The notes below the pieces were generated by a model, which saw only the letters and a list, made by a program, of their open reading frames with translations, did no database searches and was not told the origin of the DNA. 64,000 nt of DNA from Candidatus Latescibacterota bacterium (GTDB lineage: Bacteria > Latescibacterota > UBA2968). Made by a program: the position numbers and the translations under genes. The DNA is taken from positions 1 through 64,000 of the forward strand of contig JAJEDY010000093.1 in NCBI GenBank assembly GCA_022821275.1. Reading direction: 5' to 3'. The first letter of the stretch is position 1. Every line of letters starts with the position of its first letter. Shown in pieces: positions 50,224-58,549 of the stretch.

Positions 50224-52341
50224 TTATATTTTGAATCGGGACCCTACTCTGATCTTTCTTTTTCCGAAGTAGAAAACACCTGTGCTGTTTGAATAGATGT
50301 TTTCAACTCGTCCATTCTTATTGACCACTAAAACTGTCATTTTTATTAAATCCTGGAAAACTGGTTTCTGAATTTGGAATGCCACAACATAACCACTCTG
50401 AAATTCAAGCAACCCTGAAGAACTGCTCTCGGCATCCATTGAAAAATCTAATTCTCTAACAGATAGAATTTCATCTTCACTTCTCTGGGGCATTAAAACG
50501 TAAGAAATTGCAACGCAACCTTTTGCATTTAAGCTGAAAATCGCTGTTGGAATGGGACGAATTTTAGCACCGCCATCGTAAAATTCCCAACCTTGTATTT
50601 GCGGCTCCTTCTGACCTTCCACTATATTAAGATCTAGGGCTTGTTTTGTAATAGGGTAAATCCCAAACTTACTCCCAGTTTTGTTGCGCGTACATATCCC
50701 TTTCGGGCTGTCTGTTTGTGTTGCGTATTCCGAATTCAAATGAAAAAGTGATTCATAAGTATGGGTAAGTTGATCCATTGGTTCAAGAATATCCGTCAGG
50801 ATCCAAAAACGACTTTTTAGAAAGAAAATTGACCGCGTATGTAGAACTTTTATTTTTTCTTCACCAAACCCGTCATTATAGCTTGCAGATACGAAATCGA
50901 AATCGTCATTCGTTATCCAGTTGGCACTACCTTTCTTGATCTTATATCCATGCGTTTCAGATGATTGTTGCCCCTGCCCATCTACAATCACTACGTTATG
51001 AGCTTGAGAAGAACGAGCATAAGCCTGCCAACTTGATGTCAGATCGCGCGTATAGTATCCCGGGTCTATAATATGTAGCTGTCCATGTGAATACACGATA
51101 ATACTTAGTTTATCCTCATGCCCATTTTGACCAATTGGACCAGCATCAAACAAAAGATACGAATCTTGTCCTTCTACAGAAGACCGCATGACATATTGCC
51201 CAGCATAAGGAAATGCTTTTGATTGTCTATTCGGGACAATGCCTTTTTTCCCTTTTGTTGCAATCCATTGAAAATCTTGACGTTTCGGAAAAAGTTGAGC
51301 ACCTCGTTGAAGTAATGGAAAAATATCCGTATATACGCCATTATTTATTGAAGGCATGATCCAGTCCGGCAACGACACATACAACCTGTAACTAAATATC
51401 TGTTGTAAACAAGCCATGAAGTCGATTGGAAATTTTTCCCCATTCCGAACCCCAAGATCAATAGAAGACAAAAGAGGTTTAAACGAGCTATCCGAGCTGG
51501 ACAGATCTGGCAAGGCCCCATCGGGATAAACGAGGGTACTAAAAAGTCTCATCATCCTATCCAAGGACAAAAGACGCAATTTTTCAGCATCCTTCAATTC
51601 TGGAAATAACACACCGATATAATAAATGCCACAGCATTCCTTTAATCGCCATTTGCTGTCTTCTTGTGAAAACTTAATGAGATGCTGAACTTGCTCCATC
51701 ATACTACACAACATTGTGCAAATAGCAGCAGAATCAAATAGAGGTGATTTTAGGAAAAAGTAAAAAGCCCAGGGCCAGGAATATGTCAGCCGATGTGCAC
51801 ATTCCAGTGTACGCCAGCAATTTGTAACGCCACTACCCATTTCGGCATTTTCATTCCAGGCTTTGCCATTGCCTTCTAAGGGGCTGAGTATTCTCTCACA
51901 CCAATCCGTCATTTGCCCAACAAAAGATTTAACATATCGCTCGTGACCAGTTTCTGAGAACGCTTTGCCAAGTACAACCCAGGATTCATGTCTTGCCAAC
52001 TGCCACGTTGTTTCTTTTAGATGATTTCCCGTAAATTCCCAATCTATATCTATACTCTTCTTGAAGTTGTATGTGGTGTCCAAAATCGTAAATTTGTTTT
52101 TGCAAATTCTATCGGCTTCTCTAAGAATAAAATCTTCACTAGCTCCCTCTGGTTCAATTTCCATATCGGAAAACCACCTGGGAACTGTACGGGTTCTGAA
52201 ATGCAAAGCGAGAGCATCCCGAGCCGATGTCCAATCTTCTACTATTATTTTTTGTTTCACTTCCTTTAGATCTGGCAGATCTAAATCCAGTAAATCAAAC
52301 AGGTCTTGAAGGCTTATTCTTGGACCAGTCATAAGTATCAA
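50224..52341 (-). CDS. Heparinase II/III family protein within a glycosyltransferase cluster
   Basis: The 705-residue protein has the toroid domain (WTSARDALALHFRTRTVPRWF at the start, RHESWVVLGKAFSETGHERY, WNENAEMGSGVTNCWRTLECAHRL) and the C-terminal beta domain (AYAGQYVMRSS-like PYAGQYVMRSSVEGQDSYLLFDAGPIGQNGHEDKLSIIVYSHGQ and IIDPGYYTRD). The GHEDKLS loop with its histidine corresponds to the heparinase signature. There is no clear signal peptide, as in Wzz/Wzy-linked heparinase-like proteins found in capsule or exopolysaccharide clusters. It overlaps the upstream glycosyltransferase gene by 4 bases, so it acts in the same pathway, probably trimming or modifying the glycan. Confidence 0.87.
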   Translation of the reverse strand: MILMTGPRISLQDLFDLLDLDLPDLKEVKQKIIVEDWTSARDALALHFRTRTVPRWFSDMEIEPEGASEDFILREADRICKNKFTILDTTYNFKKSIDIDWEFTGNHLKETTWQLARHESWVVLGKAFSETGHERYVKSFVGQMTDWCERILSPLEGNGKAWNENAEMGSGVTNCWRTLECAHRLTYSWPWAFYFFLKSPLFDSAAICTMLCSMMEQVQHLIKFSQEDSKWRLKECCGIYYIGVLFPELKDAEKLRLLSLDRMMRLFSTLVYPDGALPDLSSSDSSFKPLLSSIDLGVRNGEKFPIDFMACLQQIFSYRLYVSLPDWIMPSINNGVYTDIFPLLQRGAQLFPKRQDFQWIATKGKKGIVPNRQSKAFPYAGQYVMRSSVEGQDSYLLFDAGPIGQNGHEDKLSIIVYSHGQLHIIDPGYYTRDLTSSWQAYARSSQAHNVVIVDGQGQQSSETHGYKIKKGSANWITNDDFDFVSASYNDGFGEEKIKVLHTRSIFFLKSRFWILTDILEPMDQLTHTYESLFHLNSEYATQTDSPKGICTRNKTGSKFGIYPITKQALDLNIVEGQKEPQIQGWEFYDGGAKIRPIPTAIFSLNAKGCVAISYVLMPQRSEDEILSVRELDFSMDAESSSSGLLEFQSGYVVAFQIQKPVFQDLIKMTVLVVNKNGRVENIYSNSTGVFYFGKRKIRVGSRFKI

Positions 52342-53531
52342 ACCCGCGTTGATTGGCTGTAAATTTCAAGCCAGGCCTTTCGCTCTTTTTCTTCAGAGTA
52401 ATCTGTTTCTATTTTTTCCTGGGCATTTTTGCCAAAAAAATTTCGCTCAGATTCATCTTCAACCAAAATACCTATTTTGTCTGCCAACTCATCAGCGTCA
52501 TGGCTTGCTACCAAAAAGCCATCTCTTCCATCATCAATAACATCGCGATTCCCACATACATCAGTCGCAACAATCGGCAATCCACAAAACATAGCCTCCA
52601 AGAGTGCGTTTGGAGATCCTTCATGAAGCGAAGGAAAAACAAAAATATCCATCTCATGAAGCCATGCACAGATGAACGGATGTGGAATCCAGCCCGTGAA
52701 AGTGATATGGTTCCATAATTTTTCCTTTTTAAGCCACTTGATCCATTCCTTTTTTTCTTTTAAATCCGAAAATTCGCCCACCAACAGCAAGTGCAGGTGT
52801 GAATACCGCTTAACCAGCTTTGCAAATGCTTCAAAAAAATATTTGGTTCCCTTAACGTGACCTAAGCGCCCGGCTGTTCCGATAATCAATTTTTCTTTTG
52901 TCTTTAGAGTTAGAAAACGCTCTATAAATTTGCGGCTTGATCTTTTTTCATTCACAGCAAGGCGAACCAGGGAAACATTGGCAAATAACGAAGGATCGAG
53001 GGCATTGTGAATCACTGTTGCGTTTTCTATATTTCCTATGAGTCGCGCCTTATATAATAAATCAGAGTTTACGGATGTGACATAACACGCCTGTTCCAGA
53101 ACCCATTTCAATGTAGGGAGTCGTTCCGTGCTATAGCGCATAGACTCTACATCGCTCCCTCTCAGACTCACAATCAAAGGAACTCCAACTTCGCCTGCAA
53201 CAAGTGCCCCAATTTGCCCGGGAGGCAAAGCAAAAATACTGTGTATTATGTCAAATCCTTCTGACTCATTTAATCGTATAATATAATTTCCGACTTCCCG
53301 TTTTTCGCGGTGATCTCTATACGATGTATTCATCTTAGGAATCGTGCGATGTATCGTAACACCAGCTTCCTCGACAGGTTTAACCTGAGAGATATTTCTG
53401 TTAGGACCAGGCGCAATAACATGAATATTTAGACCCTGAGCAGATAGATTCCTGGCAAGCCTGAACGTAAAACTGCCCACTCCACCTCGGCCAAAAGGAG
53501 GAAATTCATAAGTAATCATACACACGTTCAT
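52338..53531 (-). CDS. Glycosyltransferase family 4
   Basis: The 397-residue GT-B enzyme begins MNVCMITYEFPPFGRGGVGSFTFRLA and has HVIAPGPNR, IVSLRGSDVESM, IIGTAGRLGHVKGTKYFFEAF, LLLVGEF, ITFTGWIPHPFICAWL and FPSLHEGSPNALLEAMFCGLPIVATDVCG with the donor-binding E-x7-E. It transfers a sugar from a nucleotide donor to a growing glycan. It is a close relative of the gene at 54717-55943, probably by duplication, since both share the start, GPNxN/R and EGSPNALLEAM blocks. Its end overlaps the heparinase-like gene start. Confidence 0.93.
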   Translation of the reverse strand: MNVCMITYEFPPFGRGGVGSFTFRLARNLSAQGLNIHVIAPGPNRNISQVKPVEEAGVTIHRTIPKMNTSYRDHREKREVGNYIIRLNESEGFDIIHSIFALPPGQIGALVAGEVGVPLIVSLRGSDVESMRYSTERLPTLKWVLEQACYVTSVNSDLLYKARLIGNIENATVIHNALDPSLFANVSLVRLAVNEKRSSRKFIERFLTLKTKEKLIIGTAGRLGHVKGTKYFFEAFAKLVKRYSHLHLLLVGEFSDLKEKKEWIKWLKKEKLWNHITFTGWIPHPFICAWLHEMDIFVFPSLHEGSPNALLEAMFCGLPIVATDVCGNRDVIDDGRDGFLVASHDADELADKIGILVEDESERNFFGKNAQEKIETDYSEEKERKAWLEIYSQSTRV

Positions 53532-53541
53532 CTAATATTGC

Positions 53542-54717
53542 TCACGCTCTTGTCTTTATGATTTCAGAAATAAGCTGTGCTGTCCTGTAAGCACCATTAA
53601 GTTGAATATTAGAGGCTACTGGCTTTCTGCACAAACTCTTCTGAATCTCTTTCGCCAGAATCTCTGGCGACAGTTTTTGCTCATCAATTTTAGTGGCGAG
53701 ACGCATGTTGACGAACTTCTCTGCTCGCAATTCTTGATCTCCCCCTGCCTTTGCAGGAACCAAAATAGCCTTAACTCGTTTTTCAAGAATATTCATACAG
53801 GTGTTATAACCTGATCGGCTGATCGACAAATCTGCTATTTCCATCCATTCGAGAAGATTTGGGGTAAATCTATGTACAATAATATCTTTCGTTCCTTGGC
53901 AATATGCACGAAGTTCGTTAAAAGATGCTGAACTCAAAAATTCACCACAAAAGATGACAAATTTGCTTTCCAGGTTTTTATCCAAGTATTTTTTGGCTTC
54001 AATACAGTTTCTCAAAAAATCCAGAGTGCCATAAGAATCAATTCCACTTCCAGCAGTTATAAGAATCACTCTCTCATCGGAAGACAAATCGATATGAGAG
54101 GGAAGGAAGCCTGTATCATTTTGACTCCAGGATTTTTTTTGAGAGACATAACCTGTATAATGAATTTCAATATCGATATGATGCCATGATGTGAAAAATT
54201 CCTCAACTTCACAGAATTTCGGATCGGCGTGGACAAATAGATGATCAAAATAAGTATTCAAGACTGTACTACATCTCATCATATAAGATTTTGTATATTC
54301 TGTTTTCTCTTTTGGAATATCTCTCAAAGAACATATAACGCACGTTCTTAATTGTTTTGAGAGTTTAATGGTATGCAGAACTGGGAACAATTCATCACGC
54401 AAATACCATCTGCCAAAAGGGAAAAATTCTATAATGAACACATCGGGATTAACTTCCTCAAATGTGGAATGAATGATTTGTTGACGCTGCGTGATGATAT
54501 TCGAGTAAATAGGACTGTCGGTTGACATTCCACCTTCGTCGAAATTAGGAAGGGTCCTTATTGTGACATGATCAGGATTCGAGTAATTAGAAAGTTCCCG
54601 ACCCCCATTAAGATAGAAAAGGTCATATCCCTCTAACGATTCAATGAGTTGACGAGTCCGGACATAATGTCCAATACCCCTAACATGATGACTGTAAAAC
54701 AAAATCCGAGGTCGCAT
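53542..54717 (-). CDS. MurG-like/GT28-type glycosyltransferase
   Basis: The 391-residue protein starts MRPRILFYSHHVRGIGHYVR, like the COG4671 group of predicted glycosyltransferases. Its C-terminal half has ILITAGSGIDSYGTLDFL and the GT28 nucleotide-sugar-binding signature (LSISRSGYNTCMNIL, ILVPAKAGGDQELRAEKF). The donor is probably a UDP-sugar. It overlaps the following GT4 gene by a single base (54717), showing a tightly packed operon. Confidence 0.9.
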   Translation of the reverse strand: MRPRILFYSHHVRGIGHYVRTRQLIESLEGYDLFYLNGGRELSNYSNPDHVTIRTLPNFDEGGMSTDSPIYSNIITQRQQIIHSTFEEVNPDVFIIEFFPFGRWYLRDELFPVLHTIKLSKQLRTCVICSLRDIPKEKTEYTKSYMMRCSTVLNTYFDHLFVHADPKFCEVEEFFTSWHHIDIEIHYTGYVSQKKSWSQNDTGFLPSHIDLSSDERVILITAGSGIDSYGTLDFLRNCIEAKKYLDKNLESKFVIFCGEFLSSASFNELRAYCQGTKDIIVHRFTPNLLEWMEIADLSISRSGYNTCMNILEKRVKAILVPAKAGGDQELRAEKFVNMRLATKIDEQKLSPEILAKEIQKSLCRKPVASNIQLNGAYRTAQLISEIIKTRA

Positions 54718-55943
54718 TATTGCAGATGTCTTTCTCCGGAAGTTTGATAAATTTCCAGTGTTCGATAATAGATATCTAACCAGATAGTAGATTCTCGCTC
54801 AGCAGAAAAATCATCCTCTATCGTCTTTAGAGCAGCCGTTGCTAATTTTTGGCGCAATTGAGAATTTTTAGCTAAAATTTCCAATCTTTGGGCAAGTGCC
54901 TCAGAAGATCCAGGAGAGACCAAAAGACCGTTTTCCTTATCTTTTATGACACCTTTGATGCCATCAATCCTGGATGCAACTATCGGCAACCCGATACCCA
55001 TCGCCTCCAGTAAAGCATTGGGCGATCCTTCATATAGAGAAGGAAAAGCAAAAATGTCCATCTCTTTGAGCCATGCAGAAACGTGCGCGTGAGGAACGGG
55101 ACCTGTGATTGTAACTTTCTTTTTTAATTTCAAATGTTTAATCTGCTGTTTTGTAATCGCCTCTTCATATTTACTTGTAAATCCGCCAACGAGAAGTAGG
55201 TGTGCTCTTGGGTAGGCTACTAACAGATCCTTAAAAGCCTCTAAAAGATGATTGAATCCTTTCTTGTGTCTTATAATTCCAGAAGTGCCGATCATTGGCG
55301 TGCTGACTTCTTTTATTTTTTTAAATTTTTGAAAAAATAAACGATAGCGCCAACTTTGTTTTTTTGAAAGCTCTGATAGCGCATCCAGTTCGAACATTGA
55401 CACATCCACAGCATTGTCAATCACTTGAGAAAAAGGCAGCGGAACAATTTTTTTCGCCACCTCCAAAAGTTCTGACGTGACGGACGTAACAAATGTGGCA
55501 TTCTGAAGCACCCATTTTAATGTGCCCAAATAAACAGGGCTAAAGCGCAATAACTCAATGTCATTTCCCCTTATACTCAATACCAGAGGACATTTAATTG
55601 CTTCAACCGCCCAAGAAGCTACGAAACCCGAAGGAAAAATGAAAAATCCATGTACAAGATCAAATTTTATCTCATCATTAAGACTGATCACATATTCTGT
55701 CGCTTCCTTAAGCTCGAGAGGATTAGCCTGAAGATAGTTACCTAAAGAAGGAAAAAGCCTATGCACAACAATTCCTTCTTCTGTGCTTGGCAAGATTTGA
55801 GAACCAACTCGATTATTGCCAGGAGCGATTACATGGACTTGTACACCAGCATTGATCAGATTCTTGGCAATCCTACAGGTCGCGGTTCCTACCCCACCTC
55901 GTATCATCGGTGGGTACTGAAATGTGACAAAGCAAATTTTCAT
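54717..55943 (-). CDS. Glycosyltransferase family 4
   Basis: The 408-residue GT-B enzyme has MKICFVTFQYPPMIRGGVGTATCRIA, HVIAPGNNRVGSQI, LVLSIRGNDIELL, MIGTSGIIRHKKGFNHLLEAF, HLLLVGGFTSK, VTITGPVPHAHVSAWLKEMDIFAFPSLYEGSPNALLEAMGIGLPIVASRI. All GT4 donor-site elements are present. It is paralogous to 52338-53531. It lies 3 bases downstream of the GT2 gene and upstream of the GT28-type gene on the minus strand. Confidence 0.93.
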   Translation of the reverse strand: MKICFVTFQYPPMIRGGVGTATCRIAKNLINAGVQVHVIAPGNNRVGSQILPSTEEGIVVHRLFPSLGNYLQANPLELKEATEYVISLNDEIKFDLVHGFFIFPSGFVASWAVEAIKCPLVLSIRGNDIELLRFSPVYLGTLKWVLQNATFVTSVTSELLEVAKKIVPLPFSQVIDNAVDVSMFELDALSELSKKQSWRYRLFFQKFKKIKEVSTPMIGTSGIIRHKKGFNHLLEAFKDLLVAYPRAHLLLVGGFTSKYEEAITKQQIKHLKLKKKVTITGPVPHAHVSAWLKEMDIFAFPSLYEGSPNALLEAMGIGLPIVASRIDGIKGVIKDKENGLLVSPGSSEALAQRLEILAKNSQLRQKLATAALKTIEDDFSAERESTIWLDIYYRTLEIYQTSGERHLQ

Positions 55944-55946
55944 ACC

Positions 55947-56978
55947 TCAAAGACCTTTAATTTTTCTTTTTAAAGAGCCTTTACAACAGGCTAATAGGAG
56001 CTTAAATCGGTCATCCTTGTCTATGTAATTCGTAAAATTCTTAAAATCCGAGTTTTGGAATCTGAAGAATGAATCTATTCCAAGAAATGAGGCTTTTTTG
56101 CATTGATAAAAAAAACGCCAGCTTAGCACTTGAGAAAAAACAGGTTCTGGATAGAATTTCTGCTTGTCATTGGATAATTTAAGCTGGTTTAACCAGAACT
56201 TCAATTGATCGAGAGATTCTCTATTGATTTTTGAAGAAAGACAGAGATGTTGATGTGCTTCTTCAACTTGAGAGGGGTCTAAAAGGCCACTTCTTTTTAA
56301 AATATTTTTTCTCACAGAATTTGAGAAGAACTTCTGCTCTCCTTGATGTTTTTTCCCAATTTGATTAGCATGTTCTCGGTATTTTATAAATGGTTCATCA
56401 ATATTGTGCATTTGGCATACCATCGCACATTTATCCCATAAATCCATATCCTGACCGTATTTGAAATAAGGATCATAATTAAGCTGATTCCTGGTTAATA
56501 CGTGCCTTCTAATCATAACGGAAGGATGAGCCAACGGCGTTTTGAAAAGCATAAAGCATTGGATCTCGTCGTGAGAAACAGGAAACTTTCGAACATATTC
56601 TCCAGATTCCTTCATTACAATTATCCAACTCCCACAGACGCCTACTTCAGGATTTTGAACCATAAATTCAAGCTGCCTCTCTAACCGCGAAGGCAAACAG
56701 ATATCATCACAATCTATTCGCGCTATGTACTCTCCTCTTGCTAATTTTAATCCTTTATTCAAGGAGCGGGTTAGACCAATATTGTCTCTATTCTTGATCA
56801 CTCTGATTCTCGAATCGTCATATCCCTCAATAATCTCAAGGCTATTATCAGAAGACCCATCATCAATAATTAAAAATTCAAAATTGGGTATTGTTTGCGT
56901 AAGAACGCTATCGATAGCGTCTCTTAGATGGTTTACACCATTATAAACAGACATTAAAACGGTGATTTTGAAATTCAT
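55947..56978 (-). CDS. Glycosyltransferase family 2
   Basis: The protein of 343 residues is a GT-A enzyme: MNFKITVLMSVYNGVNHLRDAIDSVL, FEFLIIDDGSSDNSLEII, IARIDCDDICLPSRLERQL (metal-binding DxD as DCD), VGVCGSWIIVM, TPLAHPSVMIRRHVL and DMDLWDKCAMVCQMHNI. The C-terminal ~130 residues are specific to this protein. The start at 56978 has GAGG 9 bases upstream. Its ATG overlaps the end of the CBM9-like gene, suggesting the order CBM9-like, GT2, GT4, GT28-type, GT4, heparinase-like. Confidence 0.93.
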   Translation of the reverse strand: MNFKITVLMSVYNGVNHLRDAIDSVLTQTIPNFEFLIIDDGSSDNSLEIIEGYDDSRIRVIKNRDNIGLTRSLNKGLKLARGEYIARIDCDDICLPSRLERQLEFMVQNPEVGVCGSWIIVMKESGEYVRKFPVSHDEIQCFMLFKTPLAHPSVMIRRHVLTRNQLNYDPYFKYGQDMDLWDKCAMVCQMHNIDEPFIKYREHANQIGKKHQGEQKFFSNSVRKNILKRSGLLDPSQVEEAHQHLCLSSKINRESLDQLKFWLNQLKLSNDKQKFYPEPVFSQVLSWRFFYQCKKASFLGIDSFFRFQNSDFKNFTNYIDKDDRFKLLLACCKGSLKRKIKGL

Positions 56979-56982
56979 CTTC

Positions 56983-57786
56983 TTATTCCTCAAATCCCAT
57001 CGCAACAAAGGCTCTGGGCCTCAGAAACTGCCATCCTCTTTGAAACCAAATTATCTCCGGCTCCACCCTTTCACCAACAATTTTTCTGGCAAAATTCCAT
57101 CCCCAATTTTTATTTTTTGGCACTTGAGATTGTAGTAAATCTTCAAACGCAATTCTTCCTTCTACGCTCCAATAGTCCTTTCCGATGCTTACCTCAGTCT
57201 TAAGACTTTTTGGATTCCATGCCTTAGGATCTGTGAAAGGCATTAACAATGGAATCATTTCTTCTGGTATTTCTTTATTTCTTATTTTTGCCTTCAATTC
57301 TATTGATATTTTACAGATATCGATAATTATATTTCCAGCATTAACATTAATCCTTAAAAAAGAATCTTGCATGTTGTCTGGCAAGATGTAGAGGGCAACA
57401 TTGTCGTCCTCTGTTATTTTCATTTTGTCGTGTACACTCATCGCTATCTTCAACGTTTCCGGATCAGGATCCCTGTTCAAAAAGGAAAAATACAGGTACG
57501 ATTTATCATACATCAACCTTACCTGGCTGCTGAGATCATCCTCAATAATTCTTCCGTCCGCGGTCGTGAATAGATTAAATACAGGAGCTTGATTCCATAC
57601 TTGATCTTCAAGTTTGCCATCAATTTCAGGAACATTTTCAACAAGTGGAATGATGAATTGTTCCTTGTGGGAGTACTCGGATATTTGTCCTTGTATATCC
57701 TGGACATTCCCGAAAAAAAATAAAATACTGCTCAACAGACTACCAGCAAGCATCCATCGGATATCAAGTATTCTCAATACTACCAC
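56983..57786 (-). CDS. Secreted CBM9/DOMON-like protein
   Basis: The protein (~267 residues from the GTG at 57786, which has GAGGAG upstream; an ATG at 57837 is an alternative) has a signal peptide (WMLAGSLLSSILFFFGNVQ) and a single carbohydrate-binding family 9-like domain. Its motifs are VPEIDGKLEDQVWNQAPVFN, VRLMYDKSYLYFSFLNRDPDP, DDNVALYILPD, and WSVEGRIAFEDLLQSQVPKNKNWGWNFARKI. Such domains bind glycans or occur alone in periplasmic proteins. It is the first gene of the glycosyltransferase operon. Confidence 0.83.
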   Translation of the reverse strand: MVVLRILDIRWMLAGSLLSSILFFFGNVQDIQGQISEYSHKEQFIIPLVENVPEIDGKLEDQVWNQAPVFNLFTTADGRIIEDDLSSQVRLMYDKSYLYFSFLNRDPDPETLKIAMSVHDKMKITEDDNVALYILPDNMQDSFLRINVNAGNIIIDICKISIELKAKIRNKEIPEEMIPLLMPFTDPKAWNPKSLKTEVSIGKDYWSVEGRIAFEDLLQSQVPKNKNWGWNFARKIVGERVEPEIIWFQRGWQFLRPRAFVAMGFEE

Positions 57787-57972
57787 AGATTCTTCTCCTC
57801 GTCGTAGTTGCATCATACTTACCCTGAAGTAGTTCATACCCAGTTGGCAATATCTTCAGCAAAATTGCTTATCTACTTCTACAAACACCCTTCCATGGGT
57901 TCATGTGCCACCCAAAAAACGCGTATCATATTACCTCGCTTCGTCACGGCAAGTTAGAATCCGAGTACTGAC

Positions 57973-58040
57973 GTTGTGCTGCCCTGCCTGTGCGTGTCCG
58001 CACTTTTGCCTGTGCGTAGCATGTAAACAGGCAGACAGGT
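57973..58040. repeat. Dispersed CCTGTCTGC/GCACAGGCAG repeat, copy 2
   Basis: Contains CTGCCTGTGCGTGTCCGC, a second CCTGTGCGTAGC, and AACAGGCAGACAGGTGC. It is related to 43651-43715 on the opposite strand. Confidence 0.55.
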
Positions 58041-58411
58041 GCATAAGGGGCATGTGCCCGCTCAAAATGAAAAACAGGAAAAGGGAATGAAGCACCCTGG
58101 TACAGATTAGCTTTAGCTGTGCGTTGAAAAGTACTGAGGAAAAATTGTGCGACGAGGAAGGATGGCGCGAATGCGAGAAATGCGGGATAGAAAGAAGGTC
58201 GGTAGAAAGAGGGTTTAAATCTACTACCCCCCCCCCCCTGAACTCATAAATATTTTAAAAACAACAATTTGTGTAATTTTTAGAGAGGCAAAGAAAGACT
58301 TCAGCCACGTTGTGGGAATGATAAATGGCTCCGCGATGGCGCGAAGATTTGAAAGATAAAAAGTCTGCATAAACCTATCCTTTGGATTACGAGACAAACT
58401 CTTAAAATTTC

Positions 58412-58440
58412 AATGCAAAATAAGCCCGTCTATTCGGGCT
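58412..58440 (-). terminator. Terminator downstream of the GH13 gene
   Basis: On the minus strand AGCCCG-AATAGA-CGGGCT is followed by TATTTT, ~110 bases beyond the GH13 stop. Confidence 0.6.
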
Positions 58441-58549
58441 GTCAAGCATTTTTTTATTTTAATCGGTATTCTGTGCACCTCGTATACCAGATACTCTGTA
58501 GGGCCCGAGGAAAGCCTCAGCAAAGACATCTATGGCTTAAAACGTATTA

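Larger units (their letters stand above)
57838..58549. other. Gene-poor interval containing a dispersed repeat and a terminator
   Basis: 712 bases without a convincing gene. It holds a CCTGTGCGT/GGCAGACAGGT repeat (57973-58040), GA-rich low-complexity sequence around 58150-58215, a run of twelve C (58227-58238) and a terminator at 58412-58440. The upstream promoter of the glycan operon should lie in the left part, but no clear hexamers were found. Confidence 0.6.
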
